Shown here: positions 21,001-22,487 of the stretch, piece by piece | Layout of the letters: the number at the start of each line of letters is the position of its first letter | Position numbering within the stretch: position 1 is the stretch's first letter | DNA from: a virus | Length of the DNA: 22,487 nt | Direction: 5' to 3' (one strand) | Virus record (IMG/VR): IMGVR_UViG_3300037558_001664 | Location: 1 to 22,487 of that record | The notes under the pieces: model-generated | The model's input: only the letters and a program-made list of their open reading frames with translations | Databases searched by the model: none | Told to the model about the DNA's origin: nothing | Made by a program: the position numbers and the translations under genes

Positions 21001-22487
21001 ATCGCTAATTGTTTTTTCTTGTGATTTAGTTAGCTTTTCTTCTGGCTTAGGCTTAGCATCATCTTGTTGAGTTTTTTCTAATTCTTCTTTTGCTTTTTGA
21101 GGAATTTCTATTGCTTCATTTATTTCCCTTAATTCAGCCTGAATTTGCTTTTCAATTTTTTGAGCCTCTTGCTCTTTTGCTGCTTCTTGCTCTGCCTTGC
21201 CCCTCGGATCGCCAGGGCGAATTGGCATTTCTCCAGATTTCTTAGTAGCCGAACCTTTTTTAGTAACTACTATTGATGCGCCATTTAATCCAGTTTTCTT
21301 CTTAACGTCAAACCCATCTCCAAGTAAATTCAAAACATAAGATTCAAGTTCATTTTGGGTAAATCCTTTTTGAAATGTTGTTTTTTTGCCCTTGCCAATT
21401 ATGAAAGCATTTTCCTCTCCACTCACTGGGGATTTTAATTTAGCACCCTTTACGTCACTAACAGTTCTTGCAGTAATAAATGCCTGGCCCCCTGGTGCCA
21501 AAACTCTTCCTATGTTTTCTACTATAAAATCGCGAACATCTTTTTTTACTACGTTTAAAACAGAAAAAGAAACAATCGAATCAAAAGAATTGCTTGGTAT
21601 TTTTGAAGCAGACTCCGGCGTTGCAAAATCTGGAGGAGATTCACCCTTCCATTTATCTGGAAACGGCTCGTGGCTAGTTACATCAAGACCGGATTCAGAA
21701 ATTGCAACAGTACCAACTCCTTCGCCAGCACCATAATCTAAAACCCTTCCACTTAACTCTGGTATGATTTTTTTATACGTTGGCTCGGTTGCCCTGCCCC
21801 TTTGAGTAGCCGAACTCTTAGAGTCAGTTTGCGGCAAAGCTGTATTGGTTGTTTCGCCTTCAAGCTCAACGCTAACGGTTGCGTCTACTACGTCAAGATT
21901 AACGCCTGCCTTTACTTCGGCGTCTCTAATACCTTCAGCCAGCAACAAAAGCTCTTCTTTTTGAACTTCGATGGGCTCTCTAGGCAGCGTAAATTCTTCC
22001 GCAATTCCTAATCCCTCTACGGCTTTTTGAGACTCTACTATCTTTGCAACAAGTTCTTCGGCACCAGGACTGTCTTCAATAACTTTTCCAAGAACAAGAG
22101 CCTCCTCTGAAGTCATTCCTTCAGTAAACTCCTCCATAGATGTTGCCTCAACCATTTTCTTAATCAGGCGAGAATCTGGAGGAATAGCCTCGTCCATCAT
22201 CATTGCTTTCCATGCAGATGATCCGTTTAACAATCTTTGCGAAAGCACCTCAACAGACCCAACGGGCAACTCAATGAGCATTTCCGTGGCAATGTCTTTA
22301 AAATTTGGGTCTTCCCCAACAATCAAATCTGCAGCCAAAGCACCAATGCCAGCCGCTCCAGGTTGAATAGCAAGAGCATTAAAAGCAGCAGATCCAATTT
22401 TTCCAGCAGAAGCAAAGGCCAATGATTCGGTTATGGCTTCTGGGGCAGCTCGAAGCATTGCATAATTAAGTGCTTCTTGAAAAAACT
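18052..22487 (-). CDS. Giant virion/ejection-type protein with embedded methyltransferase domain (5' end beyond window)
   Basis: The frame is open to the window edge, so at least 1,477 residues are present and the N-terminus is missing. Numbering here is from the Met at 22458. Residues about 225-400 form a class I SAM-dependent methyltransferase: RVLDYGAGEG (motif I), SHEPFPDKW, FDSIVSFSVLNVV and VLAPGGQAFITAR. Residues about 415-830 are Lys/Glu-rich and predicted coiled coil. The C-terminal 600 residues are helical with a hydrophobic segment (FVAFPVVLSSLYLAGTDFIG, about 1320) and resemble large polyvalent or internal virion (DNA-ejection) proteins. Size, position before the tail genes and architecture fit a protein injected with the DNA. 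The methyltransferase substrate is unknown. Confidence 0.7.
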   Translation of the reverse strand, partial: FFQEALNYAMLRAAPEAITESLAFASAGKIGSAAFNALAIQPGAAGIGALAADLIVGEDPNFKDIATEMLIELPVGSVEVLSQRLLNGSSAWKAMMMDEAIPPDSRLIKKMVEATSMEEFTEGMTSEEALVLGKVIEDSPGAEELVAKIVESQKAVEGLGIAEEFTLPREPIEVQKEELLLLAEGIRDAEVKAGVNLDVVDATVSVELEGETTNTALPQTDSKSSATQRGRATEPTYKKIIPELSGRVLDYGAGEGVGTVAISESGLDVTSHEPFPDKWKGESPPDFATPESASKIPSNSFDSIVSFSVLNVVKKDVRDFIVENIGRVLAPGGQAFITARTVSDVKGAKLKSPVSGEENAFIIGKGKKTTFQKGFTQNELESYVLNLLGDGFDVKKKTGLNGASIVVTKKGSATKKSGEMPIRPGDPRGKAEQEAAKEQEAQKIEKQIQAELREINEAIEIPQKAKEELEKTQQDDAKPKPEEKLTKSQEKTISDILGHVAGRYEFGVLTGRQGKKLTPKRFAVLKERLRKDKQLAKEVKKRLNAVKAERTKSDAKLSAQKEKFLDKERQQASKIGTLRRALVTTARDLRKKHSDKVKEIKQEAQQQARNKRWENNEIRKSITDAIRQVEALHRELNAKLPKSNKLKPMKVSDLSTKKDLEKLEDLLNKKLDILESSFKEETIAFKKAELKKELTKISKVIEKAEKGKAKTPWASDYTPRLSDYLDLLGLTKNSEAARNQAQLDLQDLNKRIDEQENYELTDPDNDIVERSQTPLLEENLTEETIDAISTNIDSIKKEGVTKRKLDVLNEKRKIKALSETIKLELSKTEGKTDAREVAQMRSFIAKYGSELATYQTISTVLTGKKRSKFESLFDSISEAFSEGILMQQRFSGKNGLLENKLKELEIDISSVGTNQLLTVGNRAMSIHEAMFVYGHNQNARGRGHLSATNFGGVALKGEQIRLINETLPQKYKDLVDFVIDYFDNDIYPRLNNIYKKRFGADMPKEERYLPITGLSNISAGSNIFNDHTQYAGFKMNNQKFRVGAKVGWGNRNLDFVGDMLSNIANTEHVIATYSTIRRAEAVFSSEAVRTELIKSNDVAVQWVNKYLQKVARGTFDSPSSAIIELTSHLRQNAAASLTALNVASWLKTFAPLIAIKKDIESGAWFNTLSDFENYGKQHEFAVGSSKLMATRRDTNRIEVAEMSEQSLRSRIIPTGETTSQVLSAYKKTSKKFKELGWAVYGALDSYSTTIAWTSKYKEVAGKTGDHNLAVKEADRIINVYYPSGRIDQLPFFFTSGGLEKQLTAFTADMNRMLNLGYSTTQLKDGKVREAIMFVAFPVVLSSLYLAGTDFIGDSLKEVIGVREEDEEKDKQFWQDSSRYAVSQFVGGIPFAGQLIEGKTAQLVGDDAAAWFLSQNNMVFTSAFQDAHRDNYVSAASKLMGVPGANYFSYTADKYLKSITKQDKENKETKTIRGKWDF

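Noticed and set aside
1-22487. tRNA genes, CRISPR arrays, insertion sequences, integrase or attachment sites
   Set aside because: Reading the window showed no tRNA TpsiC-arm context with a matching fold, no regularly spaced repeats, no transposase motifs and no integrase gene.

Overview
The window looks like part of a tailed double-stranded DNA phage genome, or a phage contig. Its tail-fibre proteins resemble those of podoviruses, and several small basic proteins are of a type I associate with aquatic phages. The host cannot be named from sequence. Many genes start behind short A-rich leaders without a Shine-Dalgarno (SD) sequence, while a few have a good one. The best promoters are ordinary sigma70-type (TTGACA, 17-bp spacer, TATAAT or near it), so the host polymerase probably has a standard housekeeping sigma factor. 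No integrase, repressor, tRNA, CRISPR array, terminase, capsid, portal, DNA polymerase or endolysin was seen, so this is an incomplete genome segment.

Layout. Plus strand, 192-11011: an early/replication block of tightly packed, often ATGA-overlapping genes. It begins with small unknown proteins (192-3985), three of them membrane micropeptides, and includes a cytosine-5 methyltransferase-like enzyme at 1933. A hairpin terminator at 4025-4066 closes this unit. A single-gene unit follows: two promoter-like sequences, a probable ssDNA-binding protein (4242-4898) and a terminator (4953-4986). The rest of the strand carries unknown genes, a sigma-like factor (5945), a metallophosphoesterase (6544), a deaminase-like protein (7203), a DUF6378-like protein (7549), a PD-(D/E)XK nuclease (8484), a superfamily 1 helicase (9247) and an HNH nuclease (10568).

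Minus strand, 22487-11008: late virion and lysis genes running toward the early block, meeting it tail-to-tail with a 4-nt overlap of stop codons. First in transcription order is a very large gene (18052-22487, 5' end beyond the window). It encodes a class I methyltransferase domain, a long coiled-coil region and a helical C-terminal part of the ejection/polyvalent-protein type. A perfect consensus promoter at 18015-18043, with a 7-bp inverted repeat over its -10 box, then opens a run of tail-fibre genes (17981-14977). Next come a secreted fibronectin-III protein, a small membrane protein, a 3TM-holin-like protein and a second membrane protein. The run ends with three tiny Lys/Arg-rich proteins and a T7-fibre-like/pectate-lyase-fold tailspike.

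How the genes fit together. The SSB, nuclease, helicase and HNH proteins suggest recombination and replication. The cytosine methyltransferase and deaminase suggest nucleotide or DNA-base metabolism. The sigma-like factor may redirect host polymerase. The minus-strand genes provide host recognition, probably DNA ejection, and lysis. Functions named here rest on motifs read by eye; no database search was run.
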